Notes: a model not told the origin generated them from the sequence alone. A DNA stretch of 64,000 nucleotides from DASUKM01 sp036278735 (GCA_036278735.1 DASUKM010000019.1:89064-153063); one strand, 5' to 3'. Numbered from the stretch's first letter, positions 1 through 9,834 are shown. A program made the numbers and translations.

Positions 1-1
1 G

Positions 2-199
2 CTGTTCGACCTCGAGCTGTCGCACGAGGAAGTCGACAGCGTCAGCGGGCTCGTCCTGATGCTCCTCGGCCGCCCGCCCGCCGTGGGCGACCGGGTGCAA
101 TTCGGACGGCTCCGGCTCGAAGTTACCGCCGTTGCGGGCCACGGCGTCGCCGAAGCCGCGGTGGGACTCTCGCCTGAGGCCGAACTTCCCAAAGCCTGA
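2..199 (+). CDS. CorC/HlyC-type transporter-associated domain, C-terminal 65 residues (5' end outside window)
   Basis: Only the last 65 codons are present, ending at TGA 197-199. The visible protein reads EEVDSVSGLVLMLLGRPP, then a GDRVQFGRLRLEV stretch. This matches the C-terminal transporter-associated domain of the hemolysin/CorC (CNNM-like) family, where a VxTxGGLV segment precedes PxxGD and a short beta strand. Full-length family members are membrane proteins with a DUF21 domain and a CBS pair, implicated in magnesium or cobalt handling; those parts would lie upstream of the window. The stop codon falls inside a short AAGCCCA heptamer array, so the final PKA residues are repeat-encoded. 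Confidence 0.75.
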   Translation: MFDLELSHEEVDSVSGLVLMLLGRPPAVGDRVQFGRLRLEVTAVAGHGVAEAAVGLSPEAELPKA

Positions 200-219
200 A
201 GCCCAAAGCCCAAAGCCCA
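192..219. repeat. Short heptamer array AAGCCYR, four units
   Basis: Four head-to-tail 7-bp units, AAGCCTG then AAGCCCA three times, span the stop codon of the CorC-like gene and the gap to the convergent permease gene. The same heptamer appears in degenerate form at the 3' ends of two other genes, near 8311 and near 9860. Confidence 0.75.
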
Positions 220-222
220 GTC

Positions 223-2142
223 TCAGCCGACGTGGATGCGGGGGCGGCGCAGCGGGTCCGATTCCGTCTGCCGCAGCACTTCGCGCGTGACCGGGGCCGT
301 GTCTCCCTCGCCGAAGGCCAGGAATTTCAACAGGTACGCGATCGGATTGCCTTCCGTCCACCCGAAGTACGCGTGCGGCAGCGTGCCCGTTCGGTCGCGG
401 ATGTAGAGCAGAAGCGCCGCAATCGCGTTCGGGATTGCCGGGCTGACGCACCGCAGCACGCGATGCGGCCCTACCGACACCCCCGTGACGTACAGCGTCC
501 CGCGAAAATTCGAGGCGTCGCCTGGACGCACCTCGACGAACAGCACGGGCTCGTTCGGCGGCAGGTGATGCGCTTCGCGCGCCTCGCGCAGCTTCGTCGC
601 ATACTCCTGCGGCCGTCCGGTGTTCGGACGGTTGGCGATGATCCGGACGGCCGATCCGGCCGCCTCCTCGATGAAGCGGGCGGCGGGTTCGTCGGTCTCG
701 ACCCCCTGGATCCGCAGCTCGGTGGAGCGCAGCACGCGCGAGATCATCGACGTCCCGATGATCGTCACGATGAACCACGACGCGATTTTGATGCCCTCCG
801 GCCGCTCGAAAATGTTCAGCACGGTGGTGTACACGAACACCAGCGTGATGAAGCCGAACGCCAGGAGCTGCGATCGCGTGCGGCGGACGTGCAGCGTGAC
901 GGCGACCGATGCGGAGGTGATCAGCACGAGGACGCCCGTCGCGTACGCGCCCCCTTGCGCGTCGACGTTCGCGTTGAACAGCACCGTGATCAGGAAGGTG
1001 ATCCCGGTGAACAGCACGACCAAGGGCCGCGTCGCCCGCGTCCACTCGGGCGCCATGCCGTACCGGGGAAGATATCTGGGCACCAGATTCAGCAGCCCCG
1101 CCAGCGCGGACGCGCCGGCAAACCACAGGATGCTGATCGTGCTCAGGTCGTAGATCGTGCCGAAGGCCTGTCCCAGGTACTGATGCGCGATGTAGGCCAG
1201 CGCGCGCCCGGATGCCGCCCCCCCTTCCTGGAACGCGGAGGGCGGAATCAACAGCGTCGTGACGAAGGCGCTGCCGATCAGGAGCACGCTCATGATGAGC
1301 GCCGCCGTCCGCAGCAGCTTTTTCGTGTTGCGGATCCGCCCCTCGGGATGCGCCGCATCGTCGCCGGCCTCTCCGCGGACGAGCGGCATGACGGCCACGC
1401 CGGTTTCGAAGCCCGACAGGCCGAGCGCGAGCTTCGGAAACAGCAGCAGCGCAAGCGCGATCATCATCAGCGGGCTGCCGTGCGCCGTCACCAGCCCCGC
1501 GCGCCACGCGGGCACCAGCGACGGATGCTCGAACACCACGACGAGCGCCCATCCGATCACGATGACGTTCAGCGACAGATAGACCGTGACGATCACGAAG
1601 GCGAAGCTGATCGCCTCCTTGAAGCCCTTGAGGAAGATCGCGCTGAGGGCCGCCAGCAGGACGAGCGTCAGTCCGATCGGGTGGTCGAACCGCGGCGGGA
1701 CGAACGGATTGCCGATGATGTGCGCCGTCGCGTCGGCGGCCGACAGCGTGATGGTGATGACGAAATCGGTCGCCGCGAACCCCAGCAGGCAGAGGACGAA
1801 CGCCTTTCCCTTCCAGCGCGGCAGCAGCTCCTCGAGCATCGAGATGCTGCCCTGCCCGTGCGGGCTCACGGAGGCGACCCGGTTATAGATCGGAAGCGCA
1901 CCCAGCAACGTCAGCAGGACGAGCACCAGGGTGGCAATCGGCGAGAGCAGCCCCGCGGCCAGAAACGCGATGCCGGGCTGATAGCCGAGCGTCGAGAAAT
2001 AGTCGACGCCGGTGAGGCACATGACCTGCCACCACGGCGACTGATGCTGGCTCGAACCCGCGTGCGGCCCGACCTCGCGCAGCCCCTCGAAGAACCAGAC
2101 CTGGAACCGGCGCCGCTGCCGGGCCGTCAAGTGGTAGTTCAT
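223..2142 (-). CDS. APC-superfamily amino acid permease
   Basis: A 639-residue polytopic membrane protein. The N-terminal part has the permease-like segment VDYFSTLGYQPGIAF followed by about twelve hydrophobic stretches up to roughly residue 470. The last 150 residues form a soluble tail containing FVEVRPGDASNF and ending IHVG. Long APC permeases with such tails are common in Acidobacteriota and Actinobacteria; substrates are usually amino acids or polyamines, but nothing here fixes the substrate. It lies 18 bp downstream of the dicarboxylate symporter gene on the same strand, so the two are probably cotranscribed. A KUP-type potassium transporter was considered but fits the N-terminal motifs less well. 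Confidence 0.75.
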   Translation of the reverse strand: MNYHLTARQRRRFQVWFFEGLREVGPHAGSSQHQSPWWQVMCLTGVDYFSTLGYQPGIAFLAAGLLSPIATLVLVLLTLLGALPIYNRVASVSPHGQGSISMLEELLPRWKGKAFVLCLLGFAATDFVITITLSAADATAHIIGNPFVPPRFDHPIGLTLVLLAALSAIFLKGFKEAISFAFVIVTVYLSLNVIVIGWALVVVFEHPSLVPAWRAGLVTAHGSPLMMIALALLLFPKLALGLSGFETGVAVMPLVRGEAGDDAAHPEGRIRNTKKLLRTAALIMSVLLIGSAFVTTLLIPPSAFQEGGAASGRALAYIAHQYLGQAFGTIYDLSTISILWFAGASALAGLLNLVPRYLPRYGMAPEWTRATRPLVVLFTGITFLITVLFNANVDAQGGAYATGVLVLITSASVAVTLHVRRTRSQLLAFGFITLVFVYTTVLNIFERPEGIKIASWFIVTIIGTSMISRVLRSTELRIQGVETDEPAARFIEEAAGSAVRIIANRPNTGRPQEYATKLREAREAHHLPPNEPVLFVEVRPGDASNFRGTLYVTGVSVGPHRVLRCVSPAIPNAIAALLLYIRDRTGTLPHAYFGWTEGNPIAYLLKFLAFGEGDTAPVTREVLRQTESDPLRRPRIHVG

Positions 2143-2160
2143 CTCGAATACCGCACGGCC

Positions 2161-3441
2161 CTACAGCTCGCCACGCGCCGACGCCAACGCCAGTTCCGCG
2201 TCGCTCGCCTCCCGGAACTCCCCTTCCCACTTGGCGACGACCACCGAGGCCAGGCAGTTGCCGATGACGTTCGTCATCGTCCGGCCCATGTCCATCAGGG
2301 TGTCGACCCCGAGGATGAGCGTCACCCCTTCGAGCGGCAGGTGATAGCTCGCCAGCGTCGCCGCCAGGATCACGAGGGCGGCGCGCGGCACCCCCGCGAC
2401 CCCTTTGCTCGTCAGCATCAGCGTCAGCAGCAGCGTGATCTGCGTGCCGATCGGCAGATGCACGTTGGCGGCCTGCGCGACGAAGATGGCCGCGAGCGAC
2501 AGGTACAGCGTCGAGCCGTCGAGGTTGAAGCTGTAGCCCAGCGGCAGCACGAAGGCGACGATGCTGCGCGGGACCCCCAGGCGCTCCATGGCTTCCATGG
2601 CCCGCGGCAGCGCCGCTTCGCTCGACGTCGTGGAGAACGCGATCACCGCCGGCTCACGGACGGCGCTCACGAACTTGCGGACCGAGATCCCGAACAGCAG
2701 CATGATCGGGACGAGCACGATGAGGTAGAAGACCGCCAGGGCGAGATACAGCGTCCCGACGAGCCACGCCAGGCTGTAGAGCACGCCGAAGCCGCCCTTG
2801 CCGATCGTGTAGGCCATCGCCGCCGCCACGCCAATCGGCGCGTATTTCATGACGAGGTTCGTGAACTTGAACATCGTCTCGGCGAGCGATTCGCAGAACT
2901 CGATCATGGGCCGCCCCTTCGGCCCGACCATCGTGAGGGCGATCGCGAACAGCAGGCTCCAGATGACGATCTGGAGGACGTCCCCTTCGGCCATCGCCTG
3001 GATGATCGACGTCGGGAACGAGTGCAGCAGGAGCTGGTCCCACGTCTGGGCCTGGCCCGCGACGGCGGGCGTTGCGGCGCCGGACGGCAGCACGAGGCCC
3101 ACGCCCGGCTTCAGCAGATTCACGGCCACGAGACCGATCACGAGCGCCAGCGTGGTGACCGCTTCGAAATAGACGATCGCGCGCAGCCCCATGCGGCCGA
3201 CCGCTTTCACGTGCCCCGCCCCGGCAATCCCGGCGACGAGCATCGCGAAGATCAGCGGCGCGATGATCATCTTGATCAGGCGCAGGAAGAGCTGGCTGAA
3301 CGGGTTGAACACACTCGCCCAGGCCGGGTGATATCGGCTCACCAGGGCGCCCACGACGACCCCCAGCACGAGGCCGATCATGATTTGCGCGGTGAGCGAG
3401 ACGCCCCGGCGGGCTCTTACTGCCGCGGGAGGGTTGGGCAT
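2161..3441 (-). CDS. Dicarboxylate/amino acid:cation symporter (DctA/GltP family)
   Basis: A 426-residue secondary transporter of the glutamate/C4-dicarboxylate family, which imports aspartate, glutamate, succinate, fumarate or malate with protons or sodium. The serine-rich re-entrant loop is visible as STTSSEAALP, and the substrate/cation motif as GYSFNLDGSTLYL. The C-terminal half has the family's MLTSKGVAGVP segment. The open frame continues upstream to 3747, but that extension overlaps the divergent ClC gene. The ATG at 3441 (MPNPPAAV) gives the usual family length of about 420 residues and is preferred. It precedes the APC permease on the same strand. Confidence 0.88.
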   Translation of the reverse strand: MPNPPAAVRARRGVSLTAQIMIGLVLGVVVGALVSRYHPAWASVFNPFSQLFLRLIKMIIAPLIFAMLVAGIAGAGHVKAVGRMGLRAIVYFEAVTTLALVIGLVAVNLLKPGVGLVLPSGAATPAVAGQAQTWDQLLLHSFPTSIIQAMAEGDVLQIVIWSLLFAIALTMVGPKGRPMIEFCESLAETMFKFTNLVMKYAPIGVAAAMAYTIGKGGFGVLYSLAWLVGTLYLALAVFYLIVLVPIMLLFGISVRKFVSAVREPAVIAFSTTSSEAALPRAMEAMERLGVPRSIVAFVLPLGYSFNLDGSTLYLSLAAIFVAQAANVHLPIGTQITLLLTLMLTSKGVAGVPRAALVILAATLASYHLPLEGVTLILGVDTLMDMGRTMTNVIGNCLASVVVAKWEGEFREASDAELALASARGEL

Positions 3442-3520
3442 CGGCAATCCGGCGATTCTACCCGAGAACCCCGAATAGATTGACGGCGGAAGCCCCGAAA
3501 GGGGATCATAGAAAGCTGGA

Positions 3521-5428
3521 GTGACACAACAGCCGGACGACCCCGCAAATCTGAGCCATCCCGCCTCGCAAGCCGCCACAACCTCCGGAATCCCGGTCGC
3601 CCCGTCGATGGGGCTGGCCATGGAGGTCGTTGCGACTCCGAGCGAGCCGGCGATCGTCGACGGCCGCACCGCGGTCGTCAGCGGCGCCGCCATTCTGGTC
3701 GCCGTCATCGCGGGCTTCATCGCCCGGGGACTGGTGGCGCTCATCAATTACGTGACGGGCGTCTCGTTCTTCGGCCACGGCACGTTCTCGCATATTTCGC
3801 CCGCCGACAATCACATCGGCCTCTGGGTCATCGGGGTGCCGGTGGTCGGCGGCATCATCGTCGGGATCATGGCGCGGTACGGATCCGATGCGATCCGCGG
3901 CCATGGGATCCCCGAGGCGATGGAGCAGGTCCTCTTCAACCAGAGCCGGATTCCGCCGCGGGTCACGTTCCTGAAGCCGCTCTCCGCCGCGATCGCGATC
4001 GGCACCGGCGGCCCGTTCGGCGCCGAAGGCCCGATCATCGCGACCGGCGGCGCCGTCGGGTCCCTCGTCGGGCAGCTGTTCCCCGTCACGGCCCAGGAGC
4101 GCAAGACGCTGCTGGCCGCCGGCGCTGCGGCCGGCATGGCGGCGACGTTCGGCACGCCCGTCGCCGCGACGCTGATTGCGATCGAACTGCTGCTGTTCGA
4201 GTACCGCGCGCGCTCCGTCGTGCCCGTCGCGCTGGCGAGCGCAGCCGCCACCGCCGTGCGCATCGCGTTTCTCGGCAACGCGCCGGTGTTCCCGATGCCG
4301 CCGCTGCCCGGTCCGAGCGGCGCCGCGCTGGCGATCTACATCATCCTCGGCGGCGTGATGGGCATTCTGGCGACCGGCGTGACCCGATCCGTCTACTGGG
4401 TCGAGGACATGTTCGAGCACATCCCGGTGCACTGGATGTGGTGGCCCGCCATTGGCGCGATCGCCGTCGGGATCGTCGGGTATTTCTCGCCCCACACCCT
4501 CGGCGTCGGCTACGACAACATCACGAACACGCTCGACGGCAACATCGTCGGCGGGGCGCTGCTCTCGCTCGGGATCCTGAAGTTCGTGTCGTGGGCCATT
4601 TCGCTCGGCAGCGGCACGTCCGGCGGCACGCTGGCGCCATTGATGACGATTGGCGGCGCGCTCGGAGGAGCCGCGGCCCCCTTCATCGCCCGCGCCGTGC
4701 CGTTTGCCGGGATCGACGCTCGCATCGCCGCGCTCGTCGGCATGGGCGCGATGTTCGCCGGCGCCTCGCGCGCGCTGCTCGCCTCGGTCGTCTTCGCGTT
4801 CGAGGCGACGCGACAGCCGATGAGCCTTTTGCCGCTCCTCGGCGGCTGCACGGCCTCCTTCTTCATCTCGTCGCTGATGATGCGGCACTCGATCATGACG
4901 GAGAAGATCGCCCGGCGCGGCCAGCGCGTGCTCGGCGAGTACTCCGTCGACTACCTCGACACCATCCTGGTGAAGGATCGCGCCTCGCGTCCGCCCGAGG
5001 TGCTGCCGGGGGAACGCCTGGTCGGCGACGTCCGCAAGTGGATTACCTCGCGCGCGCCGGGCTCCAGCCATCAAGGCTTCCCGGTGGTCGATGCCAGCGG
5101 TCTGCTGATAGGGGTCGTCACCCGCCGGGACCTGCTCGACGATGCGAAGCCGGCGGACAAGAAGGTGAAGGATCTGATTCGGCGTCCGCCCGCGGTCGTG
5201 TTCGAGAACAGCTCCCTGCGCGAGGCGGCCGACCACATGGTGCGCGAAAACGTCGGCCGGCTGCCGGTCGTGACCCGCGACCAGCCGCGGCGCGTCACGG
5301 GGATGATCACCAGAAGCGATCTGCTCACGGCGCACAAGCGTCGCCTGATCGAGCGCGACCGCGCGGAACAATCGCTCCGGATCGAAATTCCTGGCGAGCG
5401 GCGGCGCCATCCCCGGCGCTCGGCGTAG
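3521..5428 (+). CDS. ClC-family chloride channel/transporter with CBS pair
   Basis: A 635-residue ClC protein. The three chloride-site signatures are present in order: GHGIPE (usually GSGIPE), GAEGP (usually GREGP, with the gating glutamate kept), and GSGTSGGTLAP. About residues 50-460 are membrane-embedded. The region from about 490 to 615 holds two CBS repeats, one containing GFPVVDASGLLIGVVTRRDL and the second GRLPVVTRDQP. Retention of the gating glutamate is compatible with proton-coupled exchange, but transport mode cannot be settled from sequence. GTG at 3521 is used as start. It is divergent from the dicarboxylate symporter and is followed by a TPR gene and a second ClC gene. Confidence 0.9.
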   Translation: MTQQPDDPANLSHPASQAATTSGIPVAPSMGLAMEVVATPSEPAIVDGRTAVVSGAAILVAVIAGFIARGLVALINYVTGVSFFGHGTFSHISPADNHIGLWVIGVPVVGGIIVGIMARYGSDAIRGHGIPEAMEQVLFNQSRIPPRVTFLKPLSAAIAIGTGGPFGAEGPIIATGGAVGSLVGQLFPVTAQERKTLLAAGAAAGMAATFGTPVAATLIAIELLLFEYRARSVVPVALASAAATAVRIAFLGNAPVFPMPPLPGPSGAALAIYIILGGVMGILATGVTRSVYWVEDMFEHIPVHWMWWPAIGAIAVGIVGYFSPHTLGVGYDNITNTLDGNIVGGALLSLGILKFVSWAISLGSGTSGGTLAPLMTIGGALGGAAAPFIARAVPFAGIDARIAALVGMGAMFAGASRALLASVVFAFEATRQPMSLLPLLGGCTASFFISSLMMRHSIMTEKIARRGQRVLGEYSVDYLDTILVKDRASRPPEVLPGERLVGDVRKWITSRAPGSSHQGFPVVDASGLLIGVVTRRDLLDDAKPADKKVKDLIRRPPAVVFENSSLREAADHMVRENVGRLPVVTRDQPRRVTGMITRSDLLTAHKRRLIERDRAEQSLRIEIPGERRRHPRRSA

Positions 5429-5492
5429 CGGCGCCACGGTACTCCTGATCCGTATCCGGCCAGGCGACGTTTCAGGAGTACAATCACCGTTT

Positions 5493-6617
5493 GTGACATT
5501 TCCGTCGGTTCACGTCGGCAGACGGCCGCTGACCCTTCTTCTCGTGATCGCCGTGGTGCCGTGCTTTGCCGCGACCGCCGCGATCGTCAAGCTTCACCGG
5601 CAGGCGCTTCGGTCCATTTCCGACGGCTGGACGCAGCAGGGAGAGGCCGCGCTCCGAGCGGGGCACGCGGCGACGGCCATCGACGACTTCAGGAACGCGC
5701 TCGCCTACTCGCGCGACGATCAGTTGCTGCACCTCAGGCTGGCGCAGGCGCTCATCGCGGACAACCGTCCGCTGGAGGCGCGCGGGTACCTGGTGCCGTT
5801 GTGGGACGAAGAGCCGGGCGACGGCCAGGTCAACATGGAGCTGGCCCGCGTGGCCGCGCAGCAGGGCCGGGCCGCCGACGCCATCCGCTACTATCACGGC
5901 GCGATCGAAGGCGCGTGGGACGAACGGGCCGAGGACCATCGGCGCACCGCGCGCCTCGAACTGGTGGAATTCCTGCTGCACTCGGGCCACACGACCGAGG
6001 CGCAGCCCGAGCTCGTCGCGCTGGCCGGCGACCTGCCCGCCGATTTGACGATGAGGAAGGGAATCGGCAAGCTGCTGCTCCAGGCCGGACTCGTCAGCCG
6101 CGCCGAACAGGTGTTCTCAGACGTCATCCGCCTGCACCCGAAAGATGCCGAAGCGCTCGGGGGAGCGGGCGTCGCCCTCTATGGCCAGGAGAGCTACACG
6201 AAAGCGGCGCCGCTGCTCGAGCGCGCCGTCTCGCTCGGCAACCGCGACGTGGCCGTGCTGGCAGACGCCGCGAGCGTGCGGCTGATCGTCGACTCGGATC
6301 CCTATCAGCGCCGTCTGGCCCGATCGGAGCGCGCGCGGCGCACCATGGCCGCCTACACCGCGGCCACGGCGCGGCTGAGCGAGTGCACGGTGGCGCACGC
6401 GGAAGACCCGGAGTTGAACGCCCTGGGCGCATCCGCCGCAAATCTGGCCGGCCAACACGTCGATCTGAGAACCCTCGCGCGCGATCCGGACCTGCTCGAC
6501 ACCGTCATGGATTTCGTCTTCAACGTCGAGGAGACGACCGCCGCGCGCTGCGGTGAGCCGCAAGGGCTCGACCGCGCCCTGCGGCTGCTCGGCGCGGAGC
6601 GAAAGGCCCGCCAGTAA
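5493..6617 (+). CDS. Membrane-anchored TPR protein between two ClC genes
   Basis: A 374-residue protein with one N-terminal hydrophobic segment (LTLLLVIAVVPCFAATAAI, about residues 11-30), probably a signal anchor, followed by helical repeats. TPR-like units include ALRAGHAATAIDDFRNAL and AEALGGAGVALYGQESYTKA. No catalytic motif was recognised. A GTG start at 5493 follows a CAGGAG motif at 5473. Its stop codon overlaps the ATG of the next ClC gene by one base (TAATG), so translation of the two is probably coupled. The family is hypothetical; a scaffold or assembly role near the membrane is inference from position only. Confidence 0.75.
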   Translation: MTFPSVHVGRRPLTLLLVIAVVPCFAATAAIVKLHRQALRSISDGWTQQGEAALRAGHAATAIDDFRNALAYSRDDQLLHLRLAQALIADNRPLEARGYLVPLWDEEPGDGQVNMELARVAAQQGRAADAIRYYHGAIEGAWDERAEDHRRTARLELVEFLLHSGHTTEAQPELVALAGDLPADLTMRKGIGKLLLQAGLVSRAEQVFSDVIRLHPKDAEALGGAGVALYGQESYTKAAPLLERAVSLGNRDVAVLADAASVRLIVDSDPYQRRLARSERARRTMAAYTAATARLSECTVAHAEDPELNALGASAANLAGQHVDLRTLARDPDLLDTVMDFVFNVEETTAARCGEPQGLDRALRLLGAERKARQ

Positions 6618-8314
6618 TGGAGCGACGGCGCTGGATGCGGGTTCCCGTCCTGCAGGAGCCCCAGCTCTTCCTGCTGCTGGCGCTCCTCATCGGCGTGTTT
6701 TCCGGACTGGCCGCCGTCTGCTTCCGCATCGCGATCGCGTTCGGCCGGTTCTGGCTGCTGGGATCGTCGATGCACCCGCCCGCGAACCGCCTGCTCCTCG
6801 TCCTGCCGGTGGCGGGGCTCGTCGTCGCGGCGCTGGTGCAGTTGGTCTTCCCCGCGGTGCGCGGCAGCGGCGTCAACCAGACGAAGGCCGCCGTCTACAT
6901 CTACGACGGGTACATCCCCTTTCGCACGGTCATCGGCAAGTTCCTGACGAGCGCGCTCGCGATCGGCAGCGGCCAGTCGCTCGGGCCGGAGGATCCCTCG
7001 CTCCAGGTGGGCGCCGGCCTGGCGTCCGCGATCGGACGGCTGTCGGGATTGTCGCGCGACAAGCTGCGGCTGATCGCGCCGCTCGGGGCCGCGGCCGGCC
7101 TGGCGGCCGCGTTCAACTCGCCGATCACCGCGGTCCTGTTCGTCATCGAGGAGGTCATCGGCACGTGGAGCGCCGTCGCGCTCGGCGCGATCGTGCTCGC
7201 CGCCGTCTCGAGCGCCGTCGTCGCGCGCTGGTTCCTCGGCGATCAGCCGCTGTTTCGCGTGCCCGAATATCATCTGGCGCACACGAGCGAGCTGATCAGC
7301 TACGCGATCCTCGGCCTGATCGGCGGCTTCGTCGCGCTGGTGTTCGTGAAGTTCGCGATTTTCATGCGTCCGCGGCTGCGCGCCCTGCCGCGCTGGACGT
7401 GGTATTTGCAGCCGGCGGTCGCGGGGATCATCATCGCCGGCATCGCCATCTGGTTTCCGCAGATCACCGGCGCCGGCTACGAGTACGTGGACGAGGCGAT
7501 GCGCGACCGCTACGTCTGGCAGGTGCTCGCCATCATCGGCGGCCTGAAGATCTTCACCACGGTGCTGTCGTTCACCAGCGGCACCCCGGGCGGCCTGTTC
7601 GCGCCGACGCTCTTCATCGGGGCCATGGTCGGCGGCGCGGTGTGCGGCGCGACGCGGTCCATCTTTCCCTGGTTCGACGGATCGACAGGCACGTTCGCCC
7701 TGATCGGCATGGGGACGATGTTCGCGGGGATCCTGCGGGCACCGATCACGTCGGTCTTCATGATCATCGAGGTCAGCGGCAACTATTCGATCGCGCTGCC
7801 GGTGATGATCTCCAACACGATCGCGTATCTCGTCTCGCGCAAGTATCAGCGCGAAGGCATCTTCGACGTGCTGTCGCGGCAGGACGGCGTGGTGCTGCCG
7901 TCGATGGAGGAGCAGCGCGAAACGTCCGTGCACCGCGTCGAGGACGCGATGCGCGAAGAGCCGGTCCTCGTGTTTACCGACGTCGACACCGTCTCGTCCG
8001 CGCTGGTGCGCGCCAACGCGGTCCCGACCGAGCGGCTGCTGGTCCGCGTCCGGCCCGGCACGTGGACCTCCGTCCCGGCGCAGCGCCTGAAAGATCTGGA
8101 AGGGGAAGGCAAGGGAGCGCTGGCGCTCGGCAGCGTTTTGGCCCTCTCGGCCGCGATTCCTCCCGTGTTCCCCGATCAGAGTCTTGACGTCGCGCTGGGC
8201 TTGATTGGCGACCAGCCGTTCCTGCCCGTCGTGCACCGCGCGAATCCCTCGCGCCTCGTCGGCGTGATCACCGTCGACCAAATCCTGAACGCGTATCGCC
8301 ACGAACGCACTTAG
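6617..8314 (+). CDS. Second ClC-family chloride channel/transporter with C-terminal CBS region
   Basis: A 565-residue ClC protein with the signatures GSGVNQTK, GPEDP (a variant of GREGP that keeps the glutamate) and SGTPGGLFAPTLFIGA. The membrane domain runs to about residue 420. It is followed by a CBS region with RVEDAMREEPVLVF and a second repeat ending GVITVDQILNAY. It is clearly diverged from the upstream ClC gene (GPEDP rather than GAEGP, and a shorter N-terminus), so this is not a recent duplication. The ATG overlaps the TPR stop codon by one base. Its TAG overlaps the TAA of the convergent GT39 gene. Confidence 0.9.
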   Translation: MERRRWMRVPVLQEPQLFLLLALLIGVFSGLAAVCFRIAIAFGRFWLLGSSMHPPANRLLLVLPVAGLVVAALVQLVFPAVRGSGVNQTKAAVYIYDGYIPFRTVIGKFLTSALAIGSGQSLGPEDPSLQVGAGLASAIGRLSGLSRDKLRLIAPLGAAAGLAAAFNSPITAVLFVIEEVIGTWSAVALGAIVLAAVSSAVVARWFLGDQPLFRVPEYHLAHTSELISYAILGLIGGFVALVFVKFAIFMRPRLRALPRWTWYLQPAVAGIIIAGIAIWFPQITGAGYEYVDEAMRDRYVWQVLAIIGGLKIFTTVLSFTSGTPGGLFAPTLFIGAMVGGAVCGATRSIFPWFDGSTGTFALIGMGTMFAGILRAPITSVFMIIEVSGNYSIALPVMISNTIAYLVSRKYQREGIFDVLSRQDGVVLPSMEEQRETSVHRVEDAMREEPVLVFTDVDTVSSALVRANAVPTERLLVRVRPGTWTSVPAQRLKDLEGEGKGALALGSVLALSAAIPPVFPDQSLDVALGLIGDQPFLPVVHRANPSRLVGVITVDQILNAYRHERT

Positions 8315-9834
8315 GCTTTGGGCTTGGGGGGTTCGCCTTGTCGCAAGATCCGGACGGGTGAACCTGCCGGAAAGGACGGAGCTGCTTCGTTCTTCGGCAC
8401 GTAGACCACCACGGTGGTACCTCGTCGCGCATACGCCTGGATCTCCTCTGCGGTGGGAAGCCGGCTGTACGCGTCGTAACGAGAATAGAACATCGCTTCG
8501 ATCGCGGTCGGGACGTTGAAGACGACGGCATTCGGCGTTCCCACCCTGCGATCGAGGGTCATCAGGTCCGCGACGTTGGGTGGATGCCGATCGCGCCGCG
8601 CGAACACCCCCCTTGGCTGCAGCAGGTTCCGCGCGGGGAGCACCAGGAGCAGCAGCATCAACACCTGAACGGCGATGCGCGCCGGCCGACGATGAACGGG
8701 CAGCTGACGAAGGTGGTGCCAGAAGGCCGCCTCGCAGATGAACACGGCGGGGGCGGCGATGGCGACGAACTCGGGCAGCTTGGTGGGCATCGCGGAGAAC
8801 ACCGCATACGGCACGATGAGCCAGGCTGCCAGTGCCCTCACGTTCGAGCTCCCTTTCCGCTGCCAGGCCCAGCCCAGGAACCACGCCAGCGGGATGTAGA
8901 CGAGCTCTCCGTAATACCTCGGCAGGTCAGCGATGTACGCCCAGAATGGTCCGCCGTGCCCCTCGACGACGTGCGTCGTGTGCCGGAGGGTGTAGGCCGC
9001 GGCGGCGGCCGCCTCGCGAGGAAACGCGATGTGGGTGTAGATCTGCCACGGCAGCACCAACGCCATGGCGCTGAACGCCACGAGCGCCAGGCGACCCGCT
9101 CCGCGCCGGAACGGGCGCACCGGGGCCCAAAGCACCGCTGCCACGACGACGACAATCAGGGCAGGTGCGGACTTGGCCAGGATCCCTGCGCCGAGTGTGA
9201 GGCCGATGAGAACCGCCACGCCGACGCTCGGCAGACCTCCCTCCGGCGCGACATGTCCCGACACGAAAAGCAGAGCCATGCCGAGCTCGACGCACGCAAT
9301 GAGAAGCGTGTCGACGTGATCCGCGACGCGACGGCCGCTCGCCAGACTGGCCAGGAGACCGTTCACCGCCTGAAAGCCCGCCGCCAGCAATCCGACGCGA
9401 TCGTCGAACAACCGCCGTCCGATGACAAAGGTCAGGAGCACGCAGAGTGTCGAAAGGATCACACTGGGCAGGCGCATCGCGAACGCGCCGACGCCGAACG
9501 CCTTCATGCTCAGCGCCATGAGCCACATCGCCAGCGGCGGCTTGTGCAGCCAGACGTGCCCCTCGGTCCAGTCGTCAGGATCCACCTCGCCCAGCGGGTG
9601 CTGGTACAGCTCCGGCTGGAACGGGTGCGTCATCATGTGCTTCGCCACGACCGCGTGGAACTGCTCATCCCACTTGTGCAGCGACGTCTGACGTGCCGGA
9701 TCGATCCGGATAATCAGGGCAGCCAGCAGAACGAGGGTGAGACTCAGTGACGATCGGGGGCATCGCCATGCGGCGATGAGGCAGGCTGCCGCCGCGGCGA
9801 TGGCCGTCACGCTCGTGGCGTCGTACGGAAGCAT
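8311..9834 (-). CDS. GT39/ArnT-like membrane glycosyltransferase
   Basis: A 507-residue polytopic protein of the dolichyl-phosphate-mannose/ArnT glycosyltransferase type, which moves a sugar from a polyprenyl-phosphate donor to a lipid or protein outside the cytoplasmic membrane. The first periplasmic loop holds the acidic pair in KWDEQFHAVVAKHM. The next loop has the HKPPLAMWL segment typical of ArnT-like enzymes. About ten to twelve hydrophobic stretches follow. The C-terminus contains a small soluble part (IQAYARRGTTVVVYV). The stop codon overlaps that of the convergent ClC gene, and the last residues (PKPKA) are encoded by AAGCCCA-type heptamers. Donor and acceptor are unknown. Confidence 0.82.
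   Translation of the reverse strand: MLPYDATSVTAIAAAAACLIAAWRCPRSSLSLTLVLLAALIIRIDPARQTSLHKWDEQFHAVVAKHMMTHPFQPELYQHPLGEVDPDDWTEGHVWLHKPPLAMWLMALSMKAFGVGAFAMRLPSVILSTLCVLLTFVIGRRLFDDRVGLLAAGFQAVNGLLASLASGRRVADHVDTLLIACVELGMALLFVSGHVAPEGGLPSVGVAVLIGLTLGAGILAKSAPALIVVVVAAVLWAPVRPFRRGAGRLALVAFSAMALVLPWQIYTHIAFPREAAAAAAYTLRHTTHVVEGHGGPFWAYIADLPRYYGELVYIPLAWFLGWAWQRKGSSNVRALAAWLIVPYAVFSAMPTKLPEFVAIAAPAVFICEAAFWHHLRQLPVHRRPARIAVQVLMLLLLVLPARNLLQPRGVFARRDRHPPNVADLMTLDRRVGTPNAVVFNVPTAIEAMFYSRYDAYSRLPTAEEIQAYARRGTTVVVYVPKNEAAPSFPAGSPVRILRQGEPPKPKA

Noticed and set aside
232..3483. A very long plus-strand open frame antisense to the APC and symporter genes.
   Set aside because: The product is Arg/Gln/Asp/His-rich, has no domain, and mirrors two clear transporters. 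High GC lengthens antisense frames; many similar ones across the window were left out.
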